Shown here piece by piece: positions 44,808-56,920 of a DNA stretch of 64,000 nt. Origin of the DNA: Cubamyces lactineus. Lineage: Eukaryota; Basidiomycota; Agaricomycetes; Polyporales; Polyporaceae. The translations under genes were made by a program, and so were the position numbers. Location of the stretch: contig JACDTU010000006.1 in the NCBI GenBank assembly GCA_022376465.1, positions 1,674,001 to 1,738,000 of the forward strand. The letters run 5' to 3'. Under the pieces are notes generated by a model that saw nothing but the letters and a program-made list of their open reading frames with translations, searched no databases and was not told the origin of the DNA. Within the stretch, counting starts at the first letter, position 1. The number at the start of each line of letters is the position of its first letter.

Positions 44808-45352
44808 AAGAGGGTATGCTCCGACTGCTGTATGACGCCCCAGGCATCAACATCGGATATACTATACCTCCAGACTACCCACGCATTAGAGGCTGATCAT
44901 CATATAGCATATTCTACTTACCACCTACTACCAGACAATACAATGTCACATCCAGATCCCCAGAAATCGCTACAGCTCGAGCTTCGACGTCGACAAGTGG
45001 ATATACGACCGGGTAAGTGACACTGATCATCGAAGCTCGAGTGTGGCCACAGATGTAGCTGTTGGCATCACGCTCAGCAGACGCAGAGAACGTCATATCA
45101 CTGCGGGCCGATGTACCCGGACACGCATATATAAATGCCTGCCCTGCGATCATCTCATCCACCGGCCCTCGTAGAGCTTATTCCCGCTCATTCACGCGTT
45201 TCCAGAACTGCGCAGAGCCTGTTACATACGCCAAGAATAGTAAGCTTTTCGAGCCCCTATAGGTATATATATGCGTGGACTGGGCTTACCGAGGGTTTCA
45301 GACAGAGACCCACTACTCCCAGGCTACTCCATACACCCAGAGGACATAAGAC
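44808..45352. other. Intergenic, no gene seen
   Basis: Promoter region of the acireductone dioxygenase gene. A minus-strand frame of about 80 codons has no recognisable content. Confidence 0.5.
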
Positions 45353-46113
45353 ATGCGTGCATACTACTTCGACAACGCTCCGGGCGACCAACGTCTCCCC
45401 CACGACTCGGGGCGCGAAGTCCCTTTCGACACGCTCGCGGCTCTCGGGGTGCTCTACTGGCGCATCCCCGTCGACACACCTGGTGGGTGGGAAGCGAAGA
45501 TCAACGCGATCGCGGAGGAGAGGCGGTACAGCTCGCGCGACGTCGTGACCGCGAACAAGGACGCGTTTGGGCCTGCATTCGAGGAGAAGATGGACATGTT
45601 CTTCAGGGAGTGCGTGAGCCTTGGCATGACGACACAAATCACAAGCGCTGATGGGCGTGCCACGGGGATACAGGCACATTCACGAGGATGAGGAGATCCG
45701 ATATCTTCTTGAGGGCAGCGCCTTCTTTGATGTTCGCGGTCAGCCTACCTCCTTATAGAGAAACAGACGCTTGATACTGATTGCTACTGTGGCTGTAGAA
45801 CACACGACGGACTCCTGGATCCGGTGCCACCTCGAGGCGGGCGACATGATTATCCTTCCTGCTGGGATCTACCACCGCTTCTCCCTGGACGAACGCGAGC
45901 ACGCGCGGACGCTCCGGCTGTTCAAGGTCAGTCGCCTGAGCTCTCTCAATCACGCAACGAGGTCTATCTCGCTGACGCTTTGAACTCGAATGGCAGGACG
46001 AGCCGCAATGGATCGCGCACTACAGGGGCGCTGAGACGGACAAGAACCCGTACCGCGTGGAGTATCTGAAGACGTTCTCCGGCGCTCAGATGGCGCAAGC
46101 AGTGGGCGCCTGA
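45353..46113 (+). CDS. ADI1: Acireductone dioxygenase
   Basis: Cupin enzyme of the methionine salvage pathway; with iron it converts acireductone and oxygen to formate and the 2-keto precursor of methionine. Exons 45353-45609, 45674-45738, 45799-45926 and 45997-46113 give 188 residues, the usual size. The metal ligands fall in the expected places: H87, H89 and E93 in EHIHEDEE (spread over the first junction) and H133 in AGIYHRF. The sequence opens MRAYYFDN and ends with the family-typical region RVEYLKTFSGAQMAQAVGA. Cytosolic or nuclear. The start is the first ATG in frame. The stop lies only 170 bp from the stop of the convergent DUF6534 gene. Confidence 0.95.
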
Positions 46114-46283
46114 TCTCCTGGCTGCTGCTGAGCATGGTAGGGAGGTTGCTGCAGCCTCGCAGAGTATGGGGCGACAGATCCATGTCGTATGGGTATATGC
46201 GCGATATGATTCCCTTTCTGTCACAGGCAAATCGCGACGGAAGAGATCTCGAGTTCGTCCGCTTCGAGCGAAGCAAACTGACA

Positions 46284-48646
46284 TCACTTGGGCTCCTCTC
46301 TGACCGGCGTCTTAGTCGACTCTTTGTCTGTGCTCCCAGAGTCAGGGCCGTATGAGTATCCAGCCATAGCCTCCACGTCCCAGTATGCGGTGGTCGAGAT
46401 GTCGATCGTCACAGGTATCAAAATTGGCCCCTGGAAGAACTTAGGTGGGTGATCCGTACATCGGCCAAATGCGCGGCGTACCTGTCGAACACTGCAATGG
46501 GGCCGTGGCGGCGGCGTAGGACGCGATGCCCTGCTTAGGCCTTCTTCCGAGTGTGCGGCGAAGTCGTGGTGCAACCGCGCGGATAGTGAACGCCGCGAGT
46601 TCAGCCTGTGCTCAGAGTCAGCGAGTGGCGATTCCCGGGAGTATGGAATGATGCAGGAGAGCTCACATCGCGAATACTGAATTTGAGTAGACTGATTTTG
46701 CAGTGAGGTAAGACGCGGATGGAGATGCTTTAGGGCGCTGTAAGAGGTGCGTTGTTGTTGTATGATATGCTCACGTTTGACTCCAGGAATGCTGAGCGCT
46801 GCGTATATCAGGTTTCCCGGGCGAATGAGGGCCTGCCGAAGAACAACACGTCCAGTTAGATTGAGATATTTGTGACTAGCAGGGATACTGACGAAGATGA
46901 AAACGAACAGTCCGACGACTCTGTCGGACGTAGTGCTTCAGCTAAGTCCGCATCGCTCAGAGAGCTCAGATGTCAACTCGCGTTGTCAACAATCCTAACA
47001 GCGCGAAGATGAGGCGTAGACAAGTTCACCTATGACGTGAGAACGCACCAGTGTTGACCATGTAGAGGACAAGGATGTCGACTACGGCGTTGGTACTACG
47101 TATCAAGATGTCAAGATGCTGATGAATTGCCACAGTACACCCCAAGAGCCGTACCGTTTGGCACCCGTGCGACTCCGGCGAAGGGCGAATATCAGGGCGG
47201 AGACGGTGATGACGCCGCATAGGACGGCAAGGCCGTACGCCACGGATACGATCCACTGGTCAAAACCGTAGGTAAGGACGGAGCGTATCCTGCTCGGGGG
47301 ATTATGTGGACGTACGCTGAAGTGCTCGAGATCGAGGAGCGTCTCAGATCGGAAGCTACAACCCGTGTATCACCGTCGTGAGTGGACGAGAGCTATTCCG
47401 TCATATTGAGCAAGTGCTCCTACATTCTCACTGTCGCAGCTGGGGGACGACGGAGTCGTGGATGACTACGCATGCCGAGTCATCGGGCGTGCGACGCTGC
47501 TCACCTAAGTCCCAGCCTAGCCACAAGAACGTTGTGTAAGTTAAAATGGATACTACTCGTAGTGCAGTGATTTGTTCACCTAACGAGAGAATCAAGACGA
47601 GCACCTGGAGCATACAGTATTGCCGTCAGCGCTGAGGACTGTTTCGCTCTCACTACGCCGACCTACCACGATAGCAACCAGAGGCCTGTACTGGGGGCCG
47701 ACTGCGACGTTCAAGGCGCTTAGCCACAATCGATCGCCTCTATGGTGAGAAGTCGGCGGCACTCACGATAGTACAGTCTTCCGGCGTAGAATCTATGTAG
47801 AATCACAGACAAGCATCAGCTGCCAGTGGTTGATCGATGTACTATAATGGATGCAAAGCTTACATCCCGCTGAGTACGCCCGTAAAGGCCTGTCGGGATC
47901 GAAGACCAGCGGGGTGAGTAGTCGTTCTGGCCAGCTGGGTCAAGAGTTTTGTAGGCACATCCCTCACCGTCGTGGGTATCGTGAGCTATGCGCACTGCGG
48001 TGTCAGGGTGGTGTGGAAAGGCAGCATCTCTAGAAAATTAGACTTACCCTAATGTACCTGGTAGGAGGTGGGATCATCGATATAGACCGCCTGCGAGAAT
48101 GTATAGCACCATCGCGCACCAGTGCAATTTATTGAGGCTGATAGGATTGAAGTAGCTGGTAACGAGATATTCATAGCTGACGACGATGTGAGCTCACTAG
48201 GCAAAACGGATGGTGTCTGCCCGCGCGTACCAGACCATGATCCACAGGATCGTGTGGAATGTTTCCATAACCCTAGAAGAGCTTCAGCAAGTCGATGGAA
48301 GCGGCTCCGAGTGCTTCGTGCGTACACGATCGAAAGAACCTTGCATGAGGGCAAAGGGTAAGGATCTCGATAATTGGGGAACACGAATCCGCTGAACCAC
48401 GTACTAGAATTTTGAACCCTGTGCTGTCGTCAGCGTGATTGCGGTAGTATCTGTACGCTTGGTGGAGCATTAAGCCGTGCAGCCTGAAGGGGGACACAAC
48501 CCCCATCACGATTAGCATTCACCGTGGAGTAGCTCCAAGAGTCATACGCACATGAACCCGAACACCGCGCCTAGTAGGATTGCGCCCAAGGTTTCATTGA
48601 GCGAGGGTCGCTGTGCCCAAGTCGAAGATTCCAAATCGAGGTCCAT
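46284..48646 (-). CDS. DUF6534 membrane protein, tandem copy 1
   Basis: Starts MDLDLESSTWAQRPSLNETLGAILLGAVFGFM (48646 down), the family opening. Further pieces match its neighbour at 49325-51683: LHGLMLHQAYRYYRNHADD, VMETFHTILWIMVW, AHIVVSYEYLVTSYFNP, and a last exon with PVTIDISTTAYWDVEAMAGYS before TGA at 46284-46286. Seven helices are expected. The many introns between about 46.6 and 48.0 kb were not all resolved. Some segments read less cleanly than in copy 2, so partial degeneration is possible. Head-to-tail order with copy 2 shows local tandem duplication. Confidence 0.65.
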
Positions 48647-49324
48647 TTGACGACCGTCCAGAGCGAGATTGATCCTTGATGGCTATGGGTCCCGAGGGTA
48701 GAGCTTTGAAACCAATCCTACGTTACCTCGGAGAGCTCGAGCGGGCTGCATAAGTACTCTGCCTATGACCCAGGGTTGACACTGACAGGTCGTTGATTGA
48801 ACCTTGTCGGGATCATCATGACACCTCGGTATAATCGGCCACAGTATGTGGGTTCTGTCCAATACCCCCGTAGCTTCGTCGAACATTGTGCTTCCTAGAA
48901 GAATCGTGAGTCAGCCTCTGCGCTCTCAGGCTTCCGCTCGCAGATCGACAACACGCGTGCTGGTCAGTTGTTGCACCACTAGAGAGCATGGGAAGCAGAT
49001 GCGAGCAATGTTGGTCACGACCAGTTTGCAGTGCATTCTGCGAGTTCTTGAAGCGTTGGTAACATGGCTAGGAGTTTCGAACAGTGAGAAAAGGCTGAGG
49101 AAGCGAGCTCGTAACCCCCTTTGATCCCGCATGTCCACACCGCCGTCATGCCATGCTCGTGATCGTGATACGAAGCAGACCAAGGACAAGTCCTCGTGAT
49201 ATTGGGCTCTGGGAACGTCCTAAGAGTGAACAGAGATATGAACTGAGGTAGGAGACACAGGCTGGACCTACTCAGCAGCTACGAAATGCACCAAATACCA
49301 ACTCACGAGATATCATTGCCGGCT

Positions 49325-51683
49325 TCACTGATCCCCACCGATTTTCACTATCTCACTATCTCCGCTCCCAGACTGAGAACTGTATCCAGCCATAGCCTCA
49401 ACATCCGAATGTGTGCTTGCCGTGATGTCGATAGTGACCGGCAATGATATCGGTACCTAGAACAGCGGAAATGAGTGATTTGTTCATTGATCGGGTACAC
49501 CCAGCGAACGCGCAAGGATACGACGTACCTGTCGGACGTTCCACGTCTCGAGGACGGTGCGGGGTCGCGGAGTGGTAGGGCGCGATGCCCCGCCCGCTTC
49601 GGAATCACCGCCGAAGTCATGGTTCATCCGGGCGGAAAGAGAACGTCGCGAGTTCAACCTTTGAGTGTTCGGTATGAGCAGCCTGGAAGAATGGAGAGGG
49701 CGGGAGAGCTCACATCGCGAGTACTGAGTTGGAGTACACTAGCGTCGCAGCGATCGTTAGATCCGGGTCAGCATATGTAAGACTCACGGTCCAAAGATAG
49801 ACTTACACTTGACTCCAGGAATGCTGATTCCTGCGTATATGAGGTTTCCCGGACGGACGAGGGCCTACAGAGAAAAGCAATTAAGTCGATCAAGGACAAC
49901 AGATGGGGAGAGATACTGACGAAAACAAAGACGAGCAGCCCGACGACTCTGTCAGATGCGATGATTCGTTCGAAATGGGGTGAGCTCGTCTCGGAGGGAG
50001 AGCGCAGATATCAGCTCACGTTGTCAACAACCCTGTCGGCGCGAATGTGAGATGCGTCAGAGGTCACTAACCATTTCAGCAACGCACCTGTGTTGATAGT
50101 GTACAGAACGAGAATGTCAACTACGGAATCGGTGCTAAGATTTCAGACGTCAGCATGCCGATGCCACGTCAATGCAGAGCGCAAGGTCCGCACCGTTTGA
50201 CACCCGTGCGACTCCGGCGGAGGACGAATATGAGAGCAGAGGCGGTGATGATGTCGCACAACACAGCAAGACCATAGGCCACGGATACAATCCACTGTCG
50301 GAGCTATACGTGAAGGAACGAGCCTGTGTGAAGGACCATGCGAACGCACGCTGAAGTGCTCAAACTGCAACAGCGTGTCTGAACGGAAACTGCGATTCAT
50401 GGAGGTTTGTGAGCGATCGAATGCTATGCTGTCAATGGTACAGATATCCTTACGCTTTCACCGTCGCAACTATGCGGTCGATATGATCAGACACCACAAA
50501 CGTATGCCATCGCGTTGGCGGTGCAACTTACCCAAGTCCCACCCTGGATGATACGTCAACTCGGCGAAGGTAATGGTGTTTCTATTGCGCGTGTAAACTC
50601 ACCTAACGAGACGAACATGACTACCACCTGAACCAGACAGGGCCGGGGTAGGATCGTTGTCAGCGCTACCAGGAAGTGTATCGTGTTCGCCGCGTCAACC
50701 TACCGCGACCGCAACCAAAAGCCTGTATTGGGGGCCGACTAAGATGTCCAGGTGTGAGGCTTCGTCGGTCACCTCGGCGGCAAAGTCGGGGATACTCACT
50801 ACAATAGACTCTTCCGGCATAGAATCTGCGTAAGATGACAGATGATCAGCGCCTGATTGACGGAGAGCGCGGATAGGGTGCTTGCATCTGACTGAACATC
50901 CCAGTGAATGCCTGTCACACGTCGCTAGAGTGTCAATATGCGACTGCGCGCTAGCTGGCCGAGGGTTGCATGTGTAGCAATCTCACCGTGATAGGAATAG
51001 TGAGCTGTACACGTTGGCGTCAGTATGGCTTGAGGGTAAGTCTTGGAGAACTTACCCTGATGTACCTAATAGTCAGAACGATACTTAGTATGCGTAGAAG
51101 GGTGAGTCTCCAGTAAAACCCACCAGTGTATCGTAATGAGGTTCAACGGGTTGAAGTAGCTGATCACAAGATACTCATAGCTGGTGGCAATGTGAGCATG
51201 GAACGGGAATGCAGTGTGTGCAGTAGCCAGTATTAGCACGTGCTTACCAGACCAATATCCACATAGCCGTGTGGAATGTTTCCATGATGCTAGAACATAG
51301 TCGCGAGTCAGACGCAAACGACTGAGGGCATAAGCTAGGGCATACACGATGATCAGAATCTTGCATGATGGGAGGATGGTTGAGTGTCTCAGCAAGCATC
51401 CGGAAACACGAAGTCGCGTACCAAGCCCTTGAGCACCACACCGTCGTTGGGATACATCCGGTAGTATCTGTATGTCTGATGGAGCATCAATCCATAGAGC
51501 CTGGCAGTGAAAACGCAAACACGCCCTTAGTGATGAGTGCCCCACGAAGTGAACGCTATGTGACACGTACATGAAGCCGAAGATCGCGCCCAAGAGGATT
51601 GCTCCAAGGGTATCATTGAGCGAGGGTAGCTGTGGAAGCCCGAAGTTCAGGTCCACCCGAGGATCTTCCAGAGCAAAATCCAT
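49325..51683 (-). CDS. DUF6534 membrane protein, tandem copy 2
   Basis: First exon 51571-51683 encodes MDFALEDPRVDLNFGLPQLP and SLNDTLGAILLGAIFGFM. Later segments: LYGLMLHQTYRYYRMYPND, SIMETFHTAMWILVW, AHIATSYEYLVISYFNPLNL, and the last exon ending ITASTHSDVEAMAGYSSQS with TGA at 49325-49327. Order and spacing of exons follow tandem copy 1. The motif YLVxSYFNP and the FHT histidine are the family hallmarks I recognise. Membrane protein of unknown ligand. Not all internal splice junctions were fixed. Confidence 0.7.
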
Positions 51684-53418
51684 CGGTGTTGGCTATGAGG
51701 GGGAGGCTATCCTGGGTGTTTCACTATAAGCTTACGTTGTACACGGATGGCGCTGCATACATATATACTTCACCTACGGGCTGACAGGATGTCCATCGAA
51801 CCTTGTCGAGACCATCATCACAGTTCGGTAGCCTATCGGGCACGGCCTACGCGTTCTCTTTCATCACCGACGTAGCTTTGTTCCAAGTTGAGCTATCATG
51901 GCACATCGTGGGTCAGCCGGTGTCCTCAGCAATAGCGAGCGCGGTAGTTTTCGCTCTTAGATCGACACTTCACAGGATAGTTCTCGCAGTGCTGGACAGC
52001 CTGGGAAAGAGGCCAGCGCACGTCACCAGAGTCCTCCACGAGCAACTATCTCATCGAGAGCATACAAAAAGCTCTGTAAGCCATATCAGCGTCCGTAACA
52101 CGATTAGTTGTCTCTAGCGGGGAGAAAGGGCTGAAGTACTTATGCCGAGATCGTGTAGGACTAAGAGGAGGTTTGTTCCAAGTTGAGGACAGGGTGTCGC
52201 AGAGCTTCAAATAGCCAGTTCAAGCGTGTATACCATCCTGATAAGAAGTAGGAGATAGCAAGAGATACAGGCAGAAAGAAACCCACGGGCCACGTTCGTG
52301 CCGCCACCCAAGCTGAAGGTGGTCGGTAAGGTACCGGAGAAAAGCAGTAGGCGCTAATGTACGCGTCGCGATGCTACCACGTGATCGTGCGATATCAGCA
52401 GAAGGCGCTTATCCAGCCGTCTCGCTCGAGACGAGCGTCGAGCACATCTTGACCGCCACCACCGTCTCTACTGACCTGACGGGCATTAAAGGTTGTTCGT
52501 CTCGACCCGAGTCAAGGGGAATGTATAAACTGATGCGTACGTGTAGTGCAAGCTAGTAGATGATCATTGCCTTCGAGCATTGCAATCACCGAGACAAAGC
52601 CTACCAGATTGAACATCTCTCATCGCCTCCTCCTCATTCGACAGTGCCGACACCACTCACGGCGGAGTTCAACTAAAGTTTGCACTGAAGATGACAATGC
52701 ACCCATAATCTTCTCGAGATACATTGTCATCGAGCTCGGCTCTTTCCCATGTCCAGGTGAGTTTCCCGCTGTTCCTCCGTTGCCGTGAGACCATCGCGCA
52801 GCCAAGAGAAGTTTTCGAGAACCCAGGGCCTCCACACGTCGAGGCTTCTTTTGATTGCGTTCCTGGTCAACAATACCGCCACCGTACGGAATCGACAGCG
52901 CATCACAATGACCTTTGTGCTGCGAGGGTACGCTGGTCTTGAGATGTTGGAGCAGATGCTGACACAGAATTTGCGTGGCGTCTAACTGTGGCCCCAGAGG
53001 CTACGATGTATCGTATGGGTCTATCGAAAGGTAGCGCTGTAGCTGGAGCCATTTATCAGGCTCGCCGTCCGGGAAGCACGGATACCTCTGTAACGACCCC
53101 TGGATCTCGCCGTCTTCCATGCGCAGCCTCCTCCCTGTGCTGATCAGCAGTAGATCGGCCGTACTTGACTCCGTACGTACACACGCATAGCTTCTTGGCC
53201 ACTTCCACACGGCTTCTTGGCCACTTCCGCACGGCTTCTTGGCCACTTCCGCACGGCTTCTATACTAACGGGGAGCTGACGAGGGGCAGGCACGCCAGCT
53301 ACAGCGCTGTATATGTAGTCTCGGGAGTAAGGCGTGCAGCAACCGCGACCCCCGCACTTGCTGCATCCATAGTCTCCGGGTCCAGGCATATACTCTACGT
53401 CCCGAGTGGTCACAAATA
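51684..53418. other. Intergenic 1.7 kb
   Basis: No recognised gene. It holds divergent promoters of the DUF6534 gene (minus) and the DUF6533 gene (plus), plus a three-unit tandem repeat at 53191-53256. An open stretch at about 52,785-52,985 reads plausibly as protein but matches nothing I know. Confidence 0.45.
53191..53256 (+). repeat. Three 22-bp tandem repeats
   Basis: Units of CTTCTTGGCCACTTCC plus ACACGG or GCACGG at 53191-53212, 53213-53234 and 53235-53256; the second and third are identical and the first differs at one base. A partial fourth unit (CTTCT) follows. The array lies about 165 bp upstream of the DUF6533 start codon. Confidence 0.9.
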
Positions 53419-55238
53419 ATGTCTTCCAGCGAGTCTGTGGAATCTGCGGAGATCGCGGATCGCTCCTTTCTGTGAGTGCGAAGTACCTTGAGGCTTGTGT
53501 AACTATGGCTGATTCCTCGCCGAGGAATTGTAGGTTTCTCGCCAACGTTGCGCTCTTCGCTGAAGCAAGTGCGCTCTTATGTTCTGCATTTGTTAGAATA
53601 AAACACTGATTATGCATACACCAGCCTTGATATTCTACGAATACGGCATAACGATCAACAATGAAGTACGGCTGATCTGGCGACGCAAAGTCACAGGCGC
53701 CAGCGTACTCTTCGTCCTCAACCGCTATATTATGATCATGGACAACATCATCACGCTGGCCTCCTTCCCCGCAATGTCTAACCGGGTAAGCTTCTTGGAT
53801 TTTGCAGAAGACATCGTCACTGATACACTGTCAAGGCGTACGTATCACAATATGCGTCAGAATTCACATTTGAACGTACCTATTAGATGTTACGCATTGG
53901 CATGGATCGACGTCGTGCTCAATCTGCTACCGTACTTTGTCTGGAACGGTCAGTGCACATACGGCGTTCTATCGATGTGGCTCATGCCGACTCGGATCCT
54001 TGTCCCTACAGCATTCTCAACAATGCGAGTGTACGCGATTTCCGGGCGAGACTGGCGTATAGCCGCGCTGGTGTGCATCCTCATGCTTGGGCCGATCATC
54101 TCCAATATCGTGAGCCAATTGTCCCCAATTCCACACGTTTGTGCGCGGCTGATGTAGGCCGTTTTTGATTGCAGTACAACATACCGTTCGAGTTCCCGGT
54201 CAATATGCCTCCTCCGTATGGTTGCTCGTTCGATAACAGCGTCTCGCTTGCAACGCACGCCATGTAAGTCCTCCACTGCCGGTTATACTGCATCTCGTAA
54301 GTCCTGACAGGCCCGTCATAGATGTGAGCACCCCGCCGGCCCAATAGCAGTAGACGTATCTCACCGCTGTGTTCGACAGTGGTGCTCATCTCAAGAGTCC
54401 CGCTCATGGCGGGCGACGCGATCGTCATCCTCGTGACGTGGTGGAAGACGTACAAACTCAAAAAGGCCGCGGACGAGGCGCGCATCACGATCTCCCTCGT
54501 AGATCTCCTGCTCCGCGATGGTGCGTGGTCACTGACGCGCTTGACTGTGTGAGAGTCGAGACCGGCTGACGGGGTTTGATCGCCACTAGGCAGCGTATAC
54601 TTTGCGTACGAAAGTCACTGATCATATATCCGTGCAATCTAACGCCCTCGTGCAGGACGATGCTCGTAGTCAACTCTCTTCACATCATGATGAACTACGT
54701 CGTAGTCAGTACCTGCTAGTCCCCGTCTTTTACACCCTCGTCCTCGCGTGAGTGATACTTACCTCGCGCACAGAAAATCTCTTTCTTGGGTGACGTAGCC
54801 GACGTGTAAGTCCCGCCGCCCCATTGATTCATTCGCGACCTAACTTGCTACATGATTAGCATCACCTCCATCCTCATCTCGCGTTTCATCATGAACCTCC
54901 GCGACATCGACGGCAAAGACACCGGCGAGGTATCGCGCTCGACCCGCACCGAGCTCGGCGGGCCCGGCTCGTGGCACGCGACGCCAGAACGCTCGGAAGG
55001 CGGAGGACGCGGACGCGGCACGCTCGTGTTCGCGCCTGGCAGCAACTACTTCGTCGAATCCATGGGCGGGGCGCTCGAGCACTCGATGTGGGCGCGGTCC
55101 TCGGACGACTGTGGGGACGAGTCCCGGGAGGACGCAACCCTGGAGCGAGAACCGTACCTCGACGTCGAGAGGGCGGGTGGGGGTGGAGAAGGGGAAAAAA
55201 CGCCTGCGGAGGCTGCGAGCAGCACGGTCCTAGGTTGA
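53419..55238 (+). CDS. DUF6533 membrane protein, copy A
   Basis: Paralogue of 41191-43028. It starts MSSSESVESAEIADRSF and carries the DUF6533 domain (LIFYEYGITINNEVRLIWRR). Best model has 13 exons: 53419-53471, 53534-53568, 53625-53785, 53836-53837 (2 nt), 53887-53948, 54012-54109, 54175-54263, 54322-54323 (2 nt), 54380-54520, 54590-54605 (16 nt), 54656-54704, 54774-54805 and 54860-55238. Total 1,119 nt, 372 residues, in frame. The 2-nt exons are required: dropping either one shifts the frame before the conserved ALAWIDVVLNLLPYF or VLISRVPLMAGD stretch. The C-terminal tail is hydrophilic with Gly and Glu runs. Here the fifth intron has a normal GT donor, where copy B has GC. Receptor-like topology; function unknown. 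Confidence 0.87.
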
Positions 55239-56053
55239 TTCGGAGGACGATGATGCGAGATGCAGATACTGAGCAGACCTTCCGCCTATGTCGGTTTCTT
55301 GACACAGCACGCTATGGGTTAGTTCTTACGTTCCAGGTCACCGATACACTGCCCGTCCATTATTGATAGATCTTCCTGCCTTCTCTCTCGCTCTCAACCA
55401 CAGCCTGCATACGGACCGTTCCTTGGTTCTACTCGGTCAGTCTTCACAGTACGCCGGTTCGAAATGCTGGGCTCTTCCTTTGATGCATCAGGATTCAGGT
55501 GCCCTTCGGTCTACGCAAAGGTGATAGGAAGCGCCTATTGCGCAAGTGCATCGCGGCTTCGCTGAACTCGTTCCTTTGCCGAGAAAGTTTCCGTACCCTG
55601 CTGGCCCGTGATCCACAAGCTATCCAAAGGAACCGCTGTCAGTGCGAACACGGGCGCAGTATGCTGCCCTGGCCGGGTAAAAACGGGTCTCTCTATAACA
55701 GCCCTATCCCACTGCACTTGACAGTAAACAGACTCAGAGTTCGGTCGTGTGTGATGTGCTCGTTGAGGCGACGCACTCAGAAGTACTGGTTTCTAGCAGG
55801 TCTGAAGTCAGCGGCATCAGAGGTGCGACACCGCATATTTGGAGGTCCCACGGCGTTTGGCGCTGCCCTCACCTACTAGGTACATGGGCATAGGTTTCTG
55901 GGATACATCTAGCATATCCACGCCGCTCGCTCTGGAGCCTGCACCATCATAAAGTTGTCGAGCGAGACAGTGTAGATCGGACCGTACGCGCAGTAGCCAT
56001 TAATTGTCAATGCAAATCTTACAATATATGCAAATGTGGTATTAATACCGTAA
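55239..56053. other. Intergenic, no gene seen
   Basis: 3' flank of the DUF6533 gene and 5' flank of the tRNA. Open frames of up to about 125 codons lack recognisable motifs. Confidence 0.45.
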
Positions 56054-56148
56054 GACACTATGGCCGAGTGGTTAAGGCGACAGATTCGAATCTCGGTTCG
56101 AACATCTGTTTCGGTCTCCGAGCGCAGGTTCAAATCCTGCTGGTGTCG
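56054..56148 (+). tRNA. tRNA-Ser(CGA) with 13-nt intron
   Basis: A 95-bp gene: acceptor arms GACACTA (56054-56060) and TGGTGTC (56141-56147) pair with one G-T, discriminator G at 56148. The anticodon stem is ACAGA (56080-56084) with TCTGT (56105-56109), anticodon CGA at 56087-56089. A 13-nt intron (56091-56103) sits after position 37, the canonical site for nuclear tRNA introns. A long variable arm as in serine tRNAs and a T arm GCAGG-TTCAAAT-CCTGC follow. A TTTT at about 56152 serves as Pol III terminator. It decodes UCG. Confidence 0.95.
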
Positions 56149-56920
56149 TTCTTTTGCCGCGTACAGCTACGCACATCTGACGAGTACATGCTCGCTCTTC
56201 TTGTAGGTATAATGAAAACCATGGATAGTACTACTGTCGCCAAGACGTTATTTCAGCGACTTCGGAAGTAGATTTGAAGGCGTCAGAGAGCTGTCTTCCT
56301 ATGCTCAGCTGGCCAGGTGTGCACCTTCCTTCATTGAAGGACATGCTAGATGACGGTGGACAGGAGCTTGCAGCCCATCGAGTGGAAGCATGCACAAAGA
56401 GAGGGCGGCGTGCACCTTGGGAATTGCGACTGTGTTCCGAACTTCGACGCCCCGAGTGCAACGAGGCGACGCCGACGTCAGAAGGAGGACCAAGAAGACG
56501 ATGGGAGTGCATCGAATGGCCCAATTTCTTCAACAGCAGCGCACGCACAGACAGATGACTGGGGTCGTGTTCACAGGTCGGGCAGTTGGTGCATCGACTA
56601 TGGTCCAATGGCCAATCACAATGGGAGACGCCGACGTTGTGGCGTCCGGGGTTTGCTGTGATAGAAGGCTGTCAGTCACTGTGAACGTTACTCGGCTCAA
56701 GCACGGGCAGTGCGCCTCTTCCGGACTGAGCACTCTTGGGGACAGCGGGGGCAGAGGAGGCACGCGCCGACGGTCGCAATCGTATAAGAACTCTTCTCTC
56801 CTACTAGGCTAACCACGACTCGACCCGAATCCTACTCTCACTAAGCCCCCCGTATGTACCCCGGGCCCACGACACTATCAACCTACGTTCCAGCTCACCA
56901 TTTCTTTCATGCAGTAACCA
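56149..56920. other. Intergenic, no gene seen
   Basis: Lies between the tRNA and the small secreted protein gene. No supported feature beyond the tRNA terminator T-run. Confidence 0.45.

Noticed and set aside
53191..53256. CRISPR-like array
   Set aside because: Units abut with no spacers, there are only three, and the genome is eukaryotic.
53776..53785. GTCTAA donor as an alternative to the first 2-nt exon
   Set aside because: It would keep the frame but removes the SNR residues that align with the family's S-D-x-x-C motif, and the donor is poor. RNA data could still revive it.
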